A stretch of DNA of 64,000 nt from contig JAJGOT010000168.1 in the NCBI GenBank assembly GCA_022457155.1, forward strand, positions 945,001-1,009,000. The letters are read 5' to 3'. Made by a program: the position numbers and the translations under genes. The notes beneath the pieces are model-generated. The model saw only the letters and a program-made list of their open reading frames with translations. It was not told the origin of the DNA and searched no databases. This DNA is from Cladopsammia gracilis. Lineage: Eukaryota; Cnidaria; Anthozoa; Scleractinia; Dendrophylliidae. Position 1 is the stretch's first letter. Each line of letters opens with the position of its first letter. Shown here in pieces: positions 37,041 to 50,820 of the stretch.

Positions 37041-39117
37041 TCATTAAAGAAATAAAAAAACTTGTTCCTCGTGCATTGTTCAGTTATATAAGCCCTGGGA
37101 ATTTTTTAAAACACTCGAGAAGTGTGAGTGAGAAGCATACTTCACTTGTGCTCTTAATAATTCCTGTGTGTTCTTAATAATTCCTGTGCACTTGTATAAC
37201 TCAATAAATGCACTCAGCACATTTTTTAAGTTTTAACAATGACCTTGCGAGATCTTGTGACAAAAGTAAGTCCAGTTGTAAACAGTCAATGTCTTAAATA
37301 CTTTCACGTCCTCTGTTCAACCTGTTTATACTCCAGTTGTCAGCTCAAGGAGTTTGGGGGTGTGTTTTACTCAACGTAGATTTGATTTGATTGGCATTTT
37401 AATTGATACTAGCAAACTGTTTGGAAAACTTCATAAAAGCCTATAAAATGCTGGCTGGGTTTTCTCTAAAATTTTCACTCGGCTCCCCTTCCCCCTTATT
37501 CACTCCCCCACCCCTCTCCCCCACAGTGAAGTCTGGATCACTGCTAAAATATACACTGTAAACAAGAAATTAATTCACAAAAAATAATATGATTCATGAA
37601 TCACGTTTAATTTAAAAGTCATATGTATGAAAACAGTTGCATTATTTGCACAATCCTTGATTAATTATTAATATTAATTTTTTATTTATTTAGTTTTCTC
37701 TTTTTCTGTTTTTAGAATATACAATATATTTTTAATGGAATGAATTTTCTTAATCGAAATTAAGTGTCTTTTTTTTAATTGAAAGGAATAATGTAAATAG
37801 TGTTTTGACTGAATAGTTTTTTTTAAGTGAAATTAAGTGTAAAATAAGATTTTTTAGTAAGCTTTGTTATCAATAAAGGATTTGGTTTTCTCTTATTTAT
37901 ATTTCTTATTTGTGATCCATAAATCTTGATTCCCGTTCCTTGATCCAGGATCCATATTTTCCAGGAAATTCAGTGCAGTGCAGTTGAAGCTATTGCTATG
38001 ATGTTTCCTAGCTTGTGTCTGAAAAGCTGGGTTTGTTTAATACCACATGTGACAGTATATTACACTGTATATATAGTACTGTCACACATTTTCTCTATTT
38101 TCACCTCATAACAATGAAGTCAGCATTTTAGTTACAAGTATAATAATGATGATCTTATTAAGGTAGCTCACCTGGATTTTTTTTGGGCAATAACCTTCAA
38201 GTTTGAGCATTAACTACAACATCATTAACAATGCTATGGAAAAACAGTCACCACAGCTAGTCAAGGAGCTATTTTCCCAAAAGGCCTTATTTAAGGAGTT
38301 AGCACAACCTCAAATTGTATTCATTCATAGGTTTTAAAGCAAGTCAAAGTTCAGCCTCGTTCCATGTTTCCGACCTGAGACAGTCGTATTTTAGTCATTT
38401 TCTTTGCAATCTGATGGAAATTCAATAATTTTGATGGGTAGTTGATTGCAAATGGCCAATATATCAATTTCACATTTTTATAAAAGCAAAAAGTAGTAAT
38501 TTGAGGTTTTACAAAAAGTGTATGTTGACATGTCTGAAAAACGTGAAAAGCTTTTTCTCATTAAATGTCACGTGATCAGCCACGTGACAGACTCGGACAC
38601 ACTATGTTGAACTTAGAAAATAGAATCCATTGATTTCCTTCTGTTTGGACTTGTTTTGAATGTTTTTCATGAAAATCGGTAGCTTTAACACGCAAAACAT
38701 GAGTTGAGCCTCGCTTCCATGATCTTCACCAGGCCAAGGTAGATATCGTACCGTATCTTACGATCGGTACCACAATTTGACTCTACATAGTACCCGAAAA
38801 TAAAGAGGAGATATTGTTCTACAAGAATCCAGTGTCAAACCTTTTCTGTAGTGTGGGTTGTGCAAATTCGATTTTTTTCGGTCCTAGCTCCTTGACTAGT
38901 ATTAGACAAACTAAGATGAAAATTTGTTAAGACCAGTGTTACATGTATATTGACATCAGAATTGCCATAGCAACGTAAGGACGCAATGACATTTTTTACT
39001 TGCAGCCATATTTCTCGGCAGCAGGAGGTTTTTTCGGCAATCGATTAAGGGAGCTTGTACCTCCTATAGTCGCCTCCATTGTGGCAAAGTTGAAACAATG
39101 ACAAGAGCGTTTTTGAC
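37041..39117. other. Intron 1, AT-rich, nothing firmly recognised
   Basis: No coding sequence. A stretch from about 38160 (AAGGTAGCTCACCTGGAT) to 39065 (GCTTGTACCTCC) may be an old inverted-end element, but I cannot fix its borders. Confidence 0.45.
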
Positions 39118-39490
39118 GTTTTTGGGGATGCACTTTTGGGGATTATAATAACAGTGAAAAACATACTATCGACATAATTGGCTAATATCTAAAGAAAACG
39201 ATGTGCTTCGGAGATGCAGTTTCATTGCATAGTAGTTTTATTCCATCTGAGATTGTGTGTGAAAAAGTGAAAGGGGTTGCTTTGACCATTGCAAGAAAGA
39301 AGGATTTGCCATTTCTGTGTGTAATTTGGTCTACGCCTACAAATGTGATGATAATTTGGAAACCGCTTGATAACTTTTTTTTTAAATTTGTCAATCTCGA
39401 GATTAATCATAAATTAATCTGGCCTGCAAGTTTCAAATTTTATAGGGCCTCCAATGTACCAATTTTTTCCTGCAGATTATTTTTGTTTGC
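39118..39490. repeat. Diverged relative of the 61-63 kb foldback element
   Basis: Shares ACATACTATCGACATAATTG, GGTGTGTGAAAAAGTGA-like and ATGTGATGATAATTTGGAAA blocks with 61620-61990 in the same order. It is a partial or solo-arm copy without the second arm. Confidence 0.75.
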
Positions 39491-39749
39491 ATCTCATTGA
39501 ATAAGAATAGTGCCTATTGTTATTTGCCTCGTTTTACAAAGTGCATCGACACGTGTAAATGAATGGGCCGGGTATTCTGGAATCACTCTGATTTGTGTTT
39601 ACATAAATTATATTGTGATTTGTGATATTGTGATTTGTTTCTAATCAGATCAGTTGTCTTGCAACACCCCTTAAAAAGGTTAGGTACAGCTGTACAGATG
39701 TTGGGCTATTTATAGTGCCAAAACCTCCACTGTATGTATTGTATGTATC

Positions 39750-41160
39750 ATAAGGAAAATACAAAAGAAATGAAAGTTAAATGAAGGTTTAAAAAGCCCG
39801 ATAAAGAACAGCTACAGTGTATATGATGTCATAAAAATTCAAAAATCTGAAGTACACATCCTACAAAGTTGTTTCTAAGCATGCTATGTGGATACCAGTG
39901 TTACAATCCTTCCCAAAAATGTTTCGGGTTTTAGCTATGTTCTGCTTCCAGTTCATAAAGGTTTTAATATGATGTGTCATAATGCAATTCATCACGCTAT
40001 TTTAGATAACCTGTGAAAATAAACAAAATTAATTGATCCAGTTGAAAGTTATTTTTGAATTATAGATGCTTATAAGCCGATTTAATGACACTTATTGTGA
40101 ATACAATATTTTGTGATGAGATTTTAGGGGAATTTGTGGCCGCCATGTTGGTGTCATATCCTCAGTGGGGCACCAAGGTACATGTAGCCGCTCCATACAT
40201 TTCTTCCTAAAAATGTATAACACTTGTTCACCTATAACTCTTAAACATTTTGGAATTGAAAACTTGTTTAATGCTTCTGAATTTTGACATGACGTAAGTA
40301 AAAACACTCTGTACTGTATCACTGTTACAGAATACTAATAGGAATGCTAATAAGCTTCATCACTATTGTTCTTATAACCCCCCATCCCCTTCCCCCCTTC
40401 TTCTGTACCCCTCCTTCTCCCCCGCCTCCTCTGCCCTTCTCCATCACCTAGTACTCTAAGGAATAAGTAATAGGTAAAATAAATGTGAGCAGCAGAACTG
40501 TATAGATAATTATTTACAATGGTGAGCTATTGTAAATATCCATACAGTTCTGCTAGCTGCTTATACAAATAAATTTATGATTTAGATTATATACAGTATA
40601 GCTGTTCCGTGTCAGGATTTACAAACCTCCATTAAGTTTTCATTTCTTTTGTATATTCAGTCTTGATAAGATAAAATGGCACCATAAGCACCATCAAACA
40701 AACATAAAATTACCAAAATGTACAGTAAACCATTCAAAACCTGTCAAAATACTATACTTTTCTTGATGACTATAAACCATTATTAGACAACATGCAGTGC
40801 AGGGTTTCATGGAAAGTATGGGTCAAAGATCGGGGCTCAAGGATCACAGATCAAGGATATTTTTGAAAAAAATGGTCAAAATTCAAAAAAGTCTAGATGA
40901 TAGCAATCAAGTAATAATGTCTTTTAAAATCAAGTCAGCTGTTGTTATTTTGAAAAATAATTATAGTCAAAATTAAAATAAGAGAAAGTTAAATATGAAA
41001 GACCACACAAAAGGCAAAAAAAAAGAATAAATTGAATCTTTCTGTATAAAATAAAGTAAAATTACATCTAAATTATTTTATAAAATACTCAAGGAAATGC
41101 ACACACTATGATTGGTCAAACCGAGTTCACTATAACTTGATAAAGCACGCACAAATTCTT
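39750..41160. repeat. Diverged segmental repeat, copy 2
   Basis: Direct, diverged copy of 35940-37040, extended by an insertion of about 500 bp (39820-40310). The pyrimidine tract here is only about 65 bp (40375-40440). Confidence 0.7.
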
Positions 41161-41445
41161 ATCAGTGGCAGATAGGTCAGCTTTGCGTGGTCGCGCGGGA
41201 GGTTGAAATACAGCTTTGGGCAGCTCAAAGTGAGGTCTTGCGGCTGGGTGAAATTCAGCAAGGCAGGCAAAGACTACGAGCCAGCAGCGAAGGACCGGGA
41301 GTGCTTCCTCAAGGAGGTCTGTAAGGATAAGGGAGATGGCGCGAATCTAAGTGGCTGACTATTGGTGATAAAAATGAAGCAATTTTGAGGGAATGAACTT
41401 TGGGATTTATTTTTCTTGAGCAGGATTTAGTGGTACGGGCCCAAA

Positions 41446-41972
41446 CTTGGCCATGTGAAGCACAGGCGGCCCAAGCTCACTATCAGATAACCGGAACGTG
41501 ACCCTTGCTTATGAGCGGTATTGTGTTACAAAGATTCAATTTATAAAGGTTTGTATGGGAATGCAACGGTTTTGTTTTAAAACTTAAAAATTCGAATGTT
41601 TTGTGAAAATAATTTAATTACCCTGTTGCTGTGTTGTATTCATTGTTATTTGCCTGCTCCTCGGGGCGATTTAATGCCATTTCGGCGAGTTATCATTATT
41701 TTGGTGTTCCACTGCTAAATTACGATAACTCGAAGAAATCGCGTTAAATCGCCCCGAGGAGCAGGCAAATAACAATGAATACAACACAGCAATAGGGTAA
41801 GTAAATTTTATTCACAAAACATTCGATTGTTTAAGTTTTAAAACAAAACCGTTGCATTCCCATACAAACCTTTATAAATTGAATCTTTGTAACACAATAC
41901 CGCTCATAAGCAAGGGTCACGTTCCGGTTATCTGATAGTGAGCTTGGGCCGCCTGTGGTTCACATGCCAAAA
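41446..41972. mobile_element. Foldback element with about 240-bp arms
   Basis: The sequence from ACAGGCGGCCCAAGCTCACT recurs in inverted orientation up to AGTGAGCTTGGGCCGCCTGT. The arms meet around a centre of about 45 bp near 41690-41735. No coding. Could form a long hairpin. Confidence 0.85.
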
Positions 41973-42234
41973 ATGGACAAATCTGAGTGAGAAAAATATA
42001 AAATGACCTCAAAAGCAACATAGGTTGGTTATGCCCCTAGCCCTTCAATTAGGATGACCATAAGAGTATACAGCACTGGACATTTCTATAATATATATTA
42101 TATATTATTTTATACATGTAACATGCCCTTATTTTTGTGGTAAGTAACAATTGCAGGCTTAATGGCAGTATTACTCAATTGTAAGTGTGATTATCACCTC
42201 AGGCATAGGTACCCTGTGTGTTATTGTGAGGCCT
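41973..42234. other. Intron 1 spacer
   Basis: AT-rich, nothing recognised. Confidence 0.4.
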
Positions 42235-42342
42235 GGGGTCAATTCAATAAAACTTTTACAAGTGTAATTTACAAGTGTAGCCAACTGTTTCAAAGGTTGA
42301 AAACAATAACTGCACTTGTAAAAGTTTTATTGAAATGACCCC
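42235..42342. mobile_element. 108-bp MITE
   Basis: Starts GGGGTCAATTCAATAAAACT and ends AGTTTTATTGAAATGACCCC, with about 30-bp inverted ends separated by 45 bp. Confidence 0.8.
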
Positions 42343-43284
42343 TGGAGTAAAACTAGTTTAATGGGCTGACTTCTATATTGACACAATGTTTCCAGGGGCG
42401 TGGCGAGCCTATAGGCCCGTAGGCCCAGGTCTACAAAGTTTTTAGTCCACCTGTCTTATTTAATGCATGAGAGAAAATAATTTCCTAAAATTCTTTACAT
42501 GTGTAATAAAAAAGAAAACGCAACTTATCAACGTACTGTACATGTATGATCTTAGGATTATAAAAATTGAAACCAATCTGTCAAGTTGAGATCACAGAAT
42601 TCGCGAAGTGATGCAAGGGAAAATTCCTGAGCCTGTAGGGAGCCGAAAGAAGAGAGACCCTGGGAACGAGGTTGACAATCTTACAGCAGTTGCATATACT
42701 GGGCCATGCTTTGTCAACATAATTTCTGTTGTCTTAGTTAAATGATCTTTTGGCAGTGGAAATTTTTCTTTTTCGTGTAAATCAACTAAGGCTCTTCCAT
42801 TTGAAACGTACGTTCGACATGTCTGCAGCATTACGATTACTAAAATATAAAACTTTTTAATTGGTTTTCTGATTGAGCATTAAGGTAAACTTCAGTTTAT
42901 ATCGACTTCACAAACAGTCAGAAATGCAGGAAATTGCCTCAGAGTAAAGTTGCCCACTAATTGGAGTGCATGCATGCAGCTTCTAGTGTATATATTATAA
43001 TGTTTATTATTATAAAAGTACCTCAGTGGAGGTTAATTTATGTAATTAAAGCTTTGTGCACAAAACAATAAATTAAGAATCTTTTAGTAATACCTCTCAG
43101 AATTTCTGATTATGTGTGTTAATCGTACCTGTCAGTTTTGTCCCTGTGTGACTTCAAATTTCTGGATTTGAATTCAATTCAAGATTTATTCTTAGGTACT
43201 TATTTAATGAAGTTTATTCTTTGTTAATTACAAACGAAAGCACCTAATGCCTCAACAACTTGGTGCTTATTTAAATCACTTAAA
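42343..43284. other. Intron 1 spacer
   Basis: A short GACCCTGGGAACGAGGTTG word (42656) also occurs in diverged form at 29970 and 30218, suggesting a dispersed repeat. Otherwise nothing recognised. Confidence 0.4.
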
Positions 43285-44597
43285 CTCTAGAGTGGCACTT
43301 ACTTGAAGGGTGTAAAGGAAAGAAAACGAGAAGTGTATAATAGACAGTGACTTACAACTCAAGAGTGGCACTTACTTGAAGGGTGTAAAGGAAAGAAAAC
43401 GAGAAGTGTATAATAGACAGTGACTTACAACTCTAGAGTGGCACTTACTTGAAGGGTGTAAAGGAAAGAAAATGAGAAGTGTATAATAGACAGTGACTTA
43501 CAACTCTAGAGTGGCATTTACTTGAAGGGTGTAAAGGAAAGAAAATGAGAAGTGTATAATAGACAGTGACTTACAACTCTAGAGTGGCACTTACTTGAAG
43601 GGTGTAAAGGAAAGAAAATGAGAAGTGTATAATAGACAGTGACTTACAACTCTAGAGTGGCACTTACTTGAAGGGTGTAAAGGAAAGAAAATGAGGAGTG
43701 TATAATAGACTGACTAACAACTCTAGAGTGGCACTTACTTGAAGGGTGTAAAGGAAAGAAAACGAGAAGTGTATAATAGACAGTGACTTACAACTCGAGT
43801 GGCACTTACTTGAAGGGTGTAAAGGAAAGAAAACGAGAAGTGTATAATAGACAGTGACTGACAACTCTAGAGTGGCACTTACTTTCAGGGTGTAAAGGAA
43901 AGAAAATGAGGAGTGTATAATAGGCAGTGACTTACAACTCTAGAGTGGCACTTACTTGAAGGGTGTAAAGGAAAGAAAACGAGAAGAGTATAATAGACAG
44001 TGACTTACAACTCTAGAGTGGCACTTACTTGAAGGGTGTAAAGGAAAGAAAATGAGGAGTGTATAATAGACAGTGACTTACAACTCTAGAGTGGCACTTA
44101 CTTGAAGGGTGTAAAGGAAAGAAAATGAGGAGTGTATAATAGACAGTGACTTACAACTCTAGAGTGGCACTTACTTGAAGGGTGTAAAGGAAAGAAAATG
44201 AGAATTGTATAATAGACAGTGACTTACAACTCTAGAGTGGCACTTACTTGAAGGGTGTAAAGAAAAGAAAATGAGAAGTGTAAATGAGAAGTGTATAACA
44301 GACAGTGACTTACAACTCTAGAGTGGCACTTACTTGATGGGTGTAAAGGAAAGAAAATGAGGAGTGTATAATAGACAGTGACTTACAACTAGAGTGGCAC
44401 TTACTTGAAGGGTGTAAAGGAAAGAAAATGAGAAGTGAATAATAGACAGTGACTTACAACTCTAGAGTGGCACTTACTTGAAGGGTGTAAAGGAAAGAAA
44501 ACGAGAAGTGTATAATAGACAGTGACTTACAACTCTAGAGTGGCACTTGAAGGGTGTAAAGGAAAGAAAACGAGAAGTGTATAATAGACAGTGACTT
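43285..44597. repeat. 73-bp tandem satellite, about 18 units
   Basis: Units starting CTCTAGAGTGGCACTTACTT and ending GACAGTGACTTACAA repeat head to tail with a few percent divergence. A few units carry short deletions, and one has a duplicated GAAGTGTAAAT stretch (about 44275-44295). Confidence 0.95.
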
Positions 44598-45013
44598 TAA
44601 GATTTGTTTTTGTTATCTTTTTTTTCATAATTTTAAAAGGGAAGTAATACCACTTTCAAATAAGTGCCGCATGAAAAATTCAACGACCTTTTTGAGTTAA
44701 TATATGGCTATAATTAGGCTGGAGGTAACATTTACTATGTGGTCCCTCAAAAGTGGTCCTGTATATCTATTTTGTAGTAAGTTCCCCATGCAGGCATAAT
44801 GTATATTAAAGTCAATTCCAAGTATGATCATCCCCTCGGGCTTAACCAGTGATTGACACTGTTTATTTCTTCATTCATTGTGAAGCCTGGTGTAAAGCTA
44901 CATGTAGTTTGCGCTGACTTCCATATTGGCATAATCAGTTTAAGTTATGTTGCAAGCACGTTTGTATAATTGTAATAAAAATAAAGAAAATGAAAACAAT
45001 TATATTAGATATA
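44598..45013. other. Intron 1 spacer
   Basis: Nothing recognised. Confidence 0.4.
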
Positions 45014-45427
45014 GGCCGTGTTTTCACGAGCGATTTTTCAAGTCGCTGAGCGAGTGACAGTCGGAAATCTCGTGAAAACAGTTGCTTGTCCAACTCGCTT
45101 AAAGTTAAGCGAGTTGGCGAACTACAATAGAATTCTCATTAAATTTAAGCCACCAAACCAGGTCGCTTAAGCTTGACGGCAATTAATTTTGGCCAATCAC
45201 ATTTCGCCAGCGATCAAACAACAAAGAAGGGCATTGTATTGTCGTTCTTTTGTGTTCTAATTTTCTATTGTTTTAACAAAAGAAAATATATCGCGCATGG
45301 TATAAGAAAAATGAATAAAGTTCTGTCCGTGAAAACGCATAAATTTTTTAAGCTGCTTAACACGGTCAGTAAACAAATCACCTACAGGAATGTTAAGCGA
45401 GAAAAACCGCCTCGTGAAAACACAGCC
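45014..45427. mobile_element. MITE with GGCCGTGTTTTCACGAG ends
   Basis: Starts GGCCGTGTTTTCACGAG, ends CTCGTGAAAACACAGCC, and ATA flanks both sides (3-bp duplication, as in Harbinger-type elements). An internal open frame of 90 codons has no recognisable domain. Confidence 0.8.
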
Positions 45428-45477
45428 ATAGTCTATGCTTCATGACTAATTATATTAATCAAAGGGCTCTTAAAGCC

Positions 45478-48400
45478 ATCTCATTAATGCGTTGAAACAT
45501 GAGGTTAAAAAAAGAAGAATCTAAAATAAATATAAAATAAATATGGTAAAGATGGCGTTGTAGAATCAGACATTATGTAGAAAATGCGAGGCACAGTAGT
45601 CAACTGGATATGGTTCTTGGCAGGATAGAGAAGATTGAGAGAACTTGGTTTGAAAATTCGTGTTGGTGCAACTAATAATACGTCAGGTGCAATGACTTTA
45701 TATCTGATCAGATGAGACATTAATATTAATTATCAAAATATCAATTGACACAACAAATGGTGACTGAATCTTTAATATTCTTTAAAGTAAGGCCCGATTC
45801 AAACATTGAACTTCACATTTGCCGAATATAATGAAAGGAGGCCGTAACAACATGTCATTTCTCTAGAGCTGCCTTTCCCCATGCCAGGACAATTTGAGCT
45901 ATGTTTAGCAGACATCGCGCCATCAGCCATTTCTTTTTCAACTCTCCAGCAGTATTCGAAAATAGAACGAAAGTCAAAATTTATGGTATTTTGCTGTTCC
46001 TACTCTTGCATAATGAAACGGAAAGTTTTGTAGTTAGCTAAAGTATCAAGTCTGCTGTTTTATATATTTTGACGTAAAAAATGGCGGAAAATGGTGATCA
46101 TGTGGTCATTTTTCGGTCACGTCTGCTATGGACGCACTTATATAGAAAATATTGGGTCTGGAGCGGATAAACAGGGCACCACTCCTGGCGGTCACTTTTT
46201 TAGTTTCCCTTAGATCGAAATGAGGTTCATGACAGGCCTGCACCGACTCCGCTATGTGGTTTTGCGGTTGCAATGCATTTATATTAGCTTTCAAAGTTTG
46301 GCTGTTATGAGTCGTGTCGTTAAGTGATTTACGTCTTGTTAGACGTCGTGTTAGACGGCGTTTTGTAAGTAGTTTTCAGGAATGGTTGGTTTTGAACGAA
46401 ACTCCATTTTTCATCAGTATTTGTTTAAGGTTTTTCAGTCGTGGGTGAAATGTTGTGACAAAAGGCGTTATTATCTCGCGAGTTTTTTTCGTTTTGTTTT
46501 CATGCCAATTGCGTTCCGGCAAAAGTGAAATTCAGAATACCATTGCATTTAGGAGGGTGCTGATGGGGTTAACAGTTAACTGACAATTGCCCAAAAATAT
46601 AGTAGTTAACTGATAAATGAAAAGTTACCGTATTTTCTCTATTAAATGCCCCCGGCGTTTATTTCAAACTTGACCTTGTGGACCCGGCGTTTCTTTGTAT
46701 CAGCAGTTTTTTCTCGCCCGCCATTTTTTAAGAAAGGGTTATTATTCGTTTTTCTTGGCAGCCTTGTACCTTGCCCTTAAATCTTAAGTTTATTATACCA
46801 CAAACAAACGTTTGAGGAGCTTACTTACAACTTCCTCAATGATACCCGGCGTTTATTCGGGGCCCGGCGTTTAATCGAGAAAATAAGGTAACAGTTAAGT
46901 GACATTCTATTAATTATACTAAATTAACGATTGTTGTTGTTAATAAAAGCAACATAGTTTTTTTCCTAACAGCAAAGCTATTTTGTGACTTTTACCTGCC
47001 TCGCTGCGTGACCAGGTGACATATTAACCGATATTATATGCGAAAGGTACCAGGGTCGTAGAGCGTTGACCTTGATCTCCGTGATGGCGTCGAGTGGCGT
47101 GGAGTTTTTATCGAGATGATGACAAAGGATCGGCATTCGAATGACACATAAGTCGCATACCGTTTGACATGACAAAGCACAATTCAATGGACATATAATC
47201 AAACAATAAGCGGAAAGTTTGGACTCGGTGAGTTGTTGCGATTAGAGAAGATCGACGGGAAAGCTGTTACAAAGGCTCAGTTGGAAATGGAGCTACCTTT
47301 TCTAATGGGAAGTGCGACAAGTGAGATACATGGTATGTATTCTGTTTCGTCATTTTGTCATAGCACGCGAACGCGGGTTGACCCCGGGTTTGACCACACG
47401 AGCCCTTTTCAGTCTTAGATTAAATGAGTAAGATTTCTGATTACACTAAAACCTGTATTAAGCAGACTCCAAAGTAAGTGGACACACCGTTGGTATTTTA
47501 TTGGACACAAGCATCAGTGAAATTCGATTTTTTTCCTTCCCATACTCTCTGTGTACGATCCTGTATCAAACAGACATCTTTGATACTGACTATCCTTATT
47601 ACGGTTTTGGAAGCTATCTTGACAGGTGAGAAATTATGGTTTTTGTATGAGAATCTAATGTCGAATAATTTTCGTAAAGCGGCTGTTCTAAGTCCAATCC
47701 CGAAAACGCATTCACTCTGGTCATTCTCATGGCCTTTAAAGTAACCTTATCTTAACTTTGCAAATTTAAAAGCCTTACTGATATACGTAATTTCCTACTT
47801 GTCAAGCTAAATCACTTGATAAGATCAATGAATGAAAATATTGAAATGAACCGATTTCCGACAGCGTGACCCAGTTAAAAAAGAAAAACATAAAACTTTC
47901 TTATACAAGGGCATGAGTATAGGCTACCAGTATAGGCTACCAGTGTAACCTCTTGTTAACTGACAATTGGCCGAAAAAAATAGTAGTTAACTGACAATTG
48001 GGTACCCCCATTAGCACCCTCATTTAGCAGTGCTATATTAATTTGTCGTGTGTTTGGCCTTGTTTACAAAATGGTAAAGTAAGCTCACTGTAGCTGTCGA
48101 GAAAAAGCTGCGCCGGGTTTACAGCTCTTTACAGGCAAATTCACCGCGAGAAACAACTTCAAGCATCACGCTTCAGTGAATGTTCTGACACCTATAGAAT
48201 GAATTGAGTTCCATTGTAATAATCTAATGAATAGTATCAATTATATATCCGGAAAAAATCTGGTCATTTCACGAACAGAAATCTAGAACCGGAAAGGAGG
48301 AAAGAGTTACGCGATTAACATCGGAACGGATAGATTGCCGTCCAAAATGGTGGCGCTGTTCAGATGTGTGTTACTTTTCCTTTATACCCTCTTAAAGTTT

Positions 48401-50590
48401 GATGTTCCCAATGTTTACGTATTTTTCTACGAAAGAGACGATAACTTAATTTGTAATAGGAACAAAATTAAAAAAGCCCGTCAAGGTTGTTGAAAGGAGG
48501 TGTCGCAGAAGCGCATTTCCCTTTCGTAAACGGTCGTTGCCATTTTAGCGACACTTAGAAAAATTTTCACCAATTTTAGAATTATTTTTTCCATCCTAAA
48601 AAGAAAAATGGTATATAATTACCTGGAATCGAACCCGGAACCTCTGCATGCTAACATCTCTCTCTTACCACTAGACCACTGGGTTGATCCGGCAAACCCA
48701 AGAAAAATTTAATTATAAAACATGCTTTTCTTAATATATGTCAATAACGGGTCACCCTAACCCTAAATCTCACCTAACCGTGAATCTAGCTTAGATCTAA
48801 TAATCGCTTTACCTAGGCCCAATTTGATCTAATAATGATAGCCTATTTTCGTCCCAATCCAGCATAAACTAGAGAGAAATAGCATCGACCATTACAAGAA
48901 GGCTTGGTTACTAATGAATGCTAATGATCGTTAAAAATGGCATCGACAGTTTGCTAATAATGGCATCGACCGTTAAAAATGGCATCGACCGTTAACGAAA
49001 GGGAAATCAGCGTCGCAGAAGATTCCTGTCAGTTTTTAGAATTATTAGTCAGTTCAGTTGCAACCTGTTGGTAAACGAACTTGAAATGTTCACCTGTATA
49101 CAGACTTCTATTTTATGAGAGGGGTGAATGCAGCGATCTGTTTTTGGTCGTATCGTAAGTGTCTCAGTAAAGGCTGTAATTTTAGCTTGTATTCGCTTTA
49201 TAGCTGCGTGGAGCTCGCTAAAACCTTCGTTGGCATTTTTGACAGTCTAGCGACTGTTACGTTTAAGCCTAGCTTTTTCAGCTGCAAGTAGAAGGTAAGT
49301 CTTCTAAAAACCTATTAAGAAAAATTTAATACAGCGATACGAGGATATAGATAAGTACAGTTTTAATGGGTTGCAACGGTTAAATTCCTCTTCATAAATA
49401 TTTCAATACTATTTATCTTTTGAATTAAGAGTAAACTAAATAGGTATTGAGTCTATCCATTTGAATTAATGATTTCAACTGATTTTTAAAGGCCTTAATT
49501 ATTATATTGTCTACGAACTTCTCATTGCGTTAAAACCACACGGCTAGGCCTTGCACGCTCAGCTTATTACAAGTGCACGACTCATCGTCGTACATAATTT
49601 TATTTATCCAGTTGAATTCCGGTTATGCAAAAATTGATTAAACTCGAACCCTTCGTAGAACTCGAAGTTGACGCTAACTGTAACAAAAATCGATTACATT
49701 GAAATGGCATTATTTGGCAAGAGAATAGACCAAAATCTTGTAAAATTTTAAACTTTCCCGGAAATTTCTTTCACAGTGTGGCGCGTATAAGCAACTGATC
49801 TTGAAAATCCACCAGCATAAAACCATCCGAGCCAAATGAACAAGCATTTGAGAATGCAATGAAATTCATCGGAACTTGAATATAAAATTTGAACTCATTT
49901 GAGTCAGAACAGCGAATTGATAATAATTATGTTTCGTTTCTTGATAGATCATGGCAGGTAGGTTCATACTTGCGTGAGAGCTCTAGAAGAATTCAGGAAA
50001 TAACGCTTTTCCACTTATGCTGATAAGCGTTCATGTTTAAAATTCTAAGCCGCCACCCGCGTACTAGAACAAACGCAAATTTTGCTCTGCCATATCGCTC
50101 ATATTAAAACACAAACTTTCCCGTCCCATATAACTTTCTTAAAACGTCGCCATTCGTAAAAATACACCGTGAAATTCCCAAACTGCGTTTGCCAAAAAAC
50201 GCATTTGACCTATTTTTGGCTTTACGACAAATGATTGAAGCTGATAGGTGACGTGAGATATCGAAACTTAAGAAGAACTTAATGCCCCTGCGGTAACGTA
50301 ATGTGAGATATGACAAGTTCATGACAAGTTCTGACATCCCAATACCTTAGGGAAATTAACAATAGGTCCGGGGGTGCTCCCCAAAAATTTTAGGTGCAGT
50401 ATGTGACGCCCTTCTTGAAATCCTAACCGGTTTAACCAACCATATCTTCAATGCCCTAATATAACTTCTATAAAGAAGAAGGAAGAAACCTCCCCGGACA
50501 AAAGTCCACAAAATTTTGTTAACAACTTTTGTCCCTTTTTTCGTGACTGACTCCGAAATCTCGCTTAATGCGCATGCGCATTAACGAGAT
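45478..50590 (-). mobile_element. Harbinger-like DNA transposon, copy B (inverted relative to copy A)
   Basis: Starts ATCTCATTAATGCG and ends CGCATTAACGAGAT. The first 1.6 kb matches the right end of copy A, and the last 0.6 kb matches its left end, both inverted. The 2.9 kb between (47110-49990) differs from copy A and shows no transposase that I can recognise. The left end also shares about 23 bp beyond the TIR with copy A. It looks like a second deletion derivative of a longer parent. Confidence 0.7.
48619..48692 (-). mobile_element. tRNA-like sequence (SINE head or tRNA pseudogene)
   Basis: Minus strand has CAGTGGTCTAGTGGTAAGAG (A box region) and GGTTCGATTCC (perfect B box). The acceptor strands do not pair, and an AAAAATTTAATTATAAAA run flanks it. 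Not a functional tRNA gene. Confidence 0.6.
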
Positions 50591-50820
50591 AAAAAAGATG
50601 TAAGCACAACTTCTTGCAAGAGATGAGGATGGGGAAAAGGGTTGCGACTTATATCTATGTTTCTTGATATAAGTACAATTATTATGTTGTTGCTAGAGCG
50701 GTAATGGCTCTACATGTAGCTTAGAAGTGAAGTGGGGTGGCAATTGAAATGAGTTTTTTTCGCATTTTTTGCAGTAACTGGCAAATTTACTTATACTAAT
50801 TAATTTCTCATTTCTTCCAG

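Noticed and set aside
48619..48692. Functional tRNA gene
   Set aside because: Only the internal promoter boxes are conserved; no acceptor stem.
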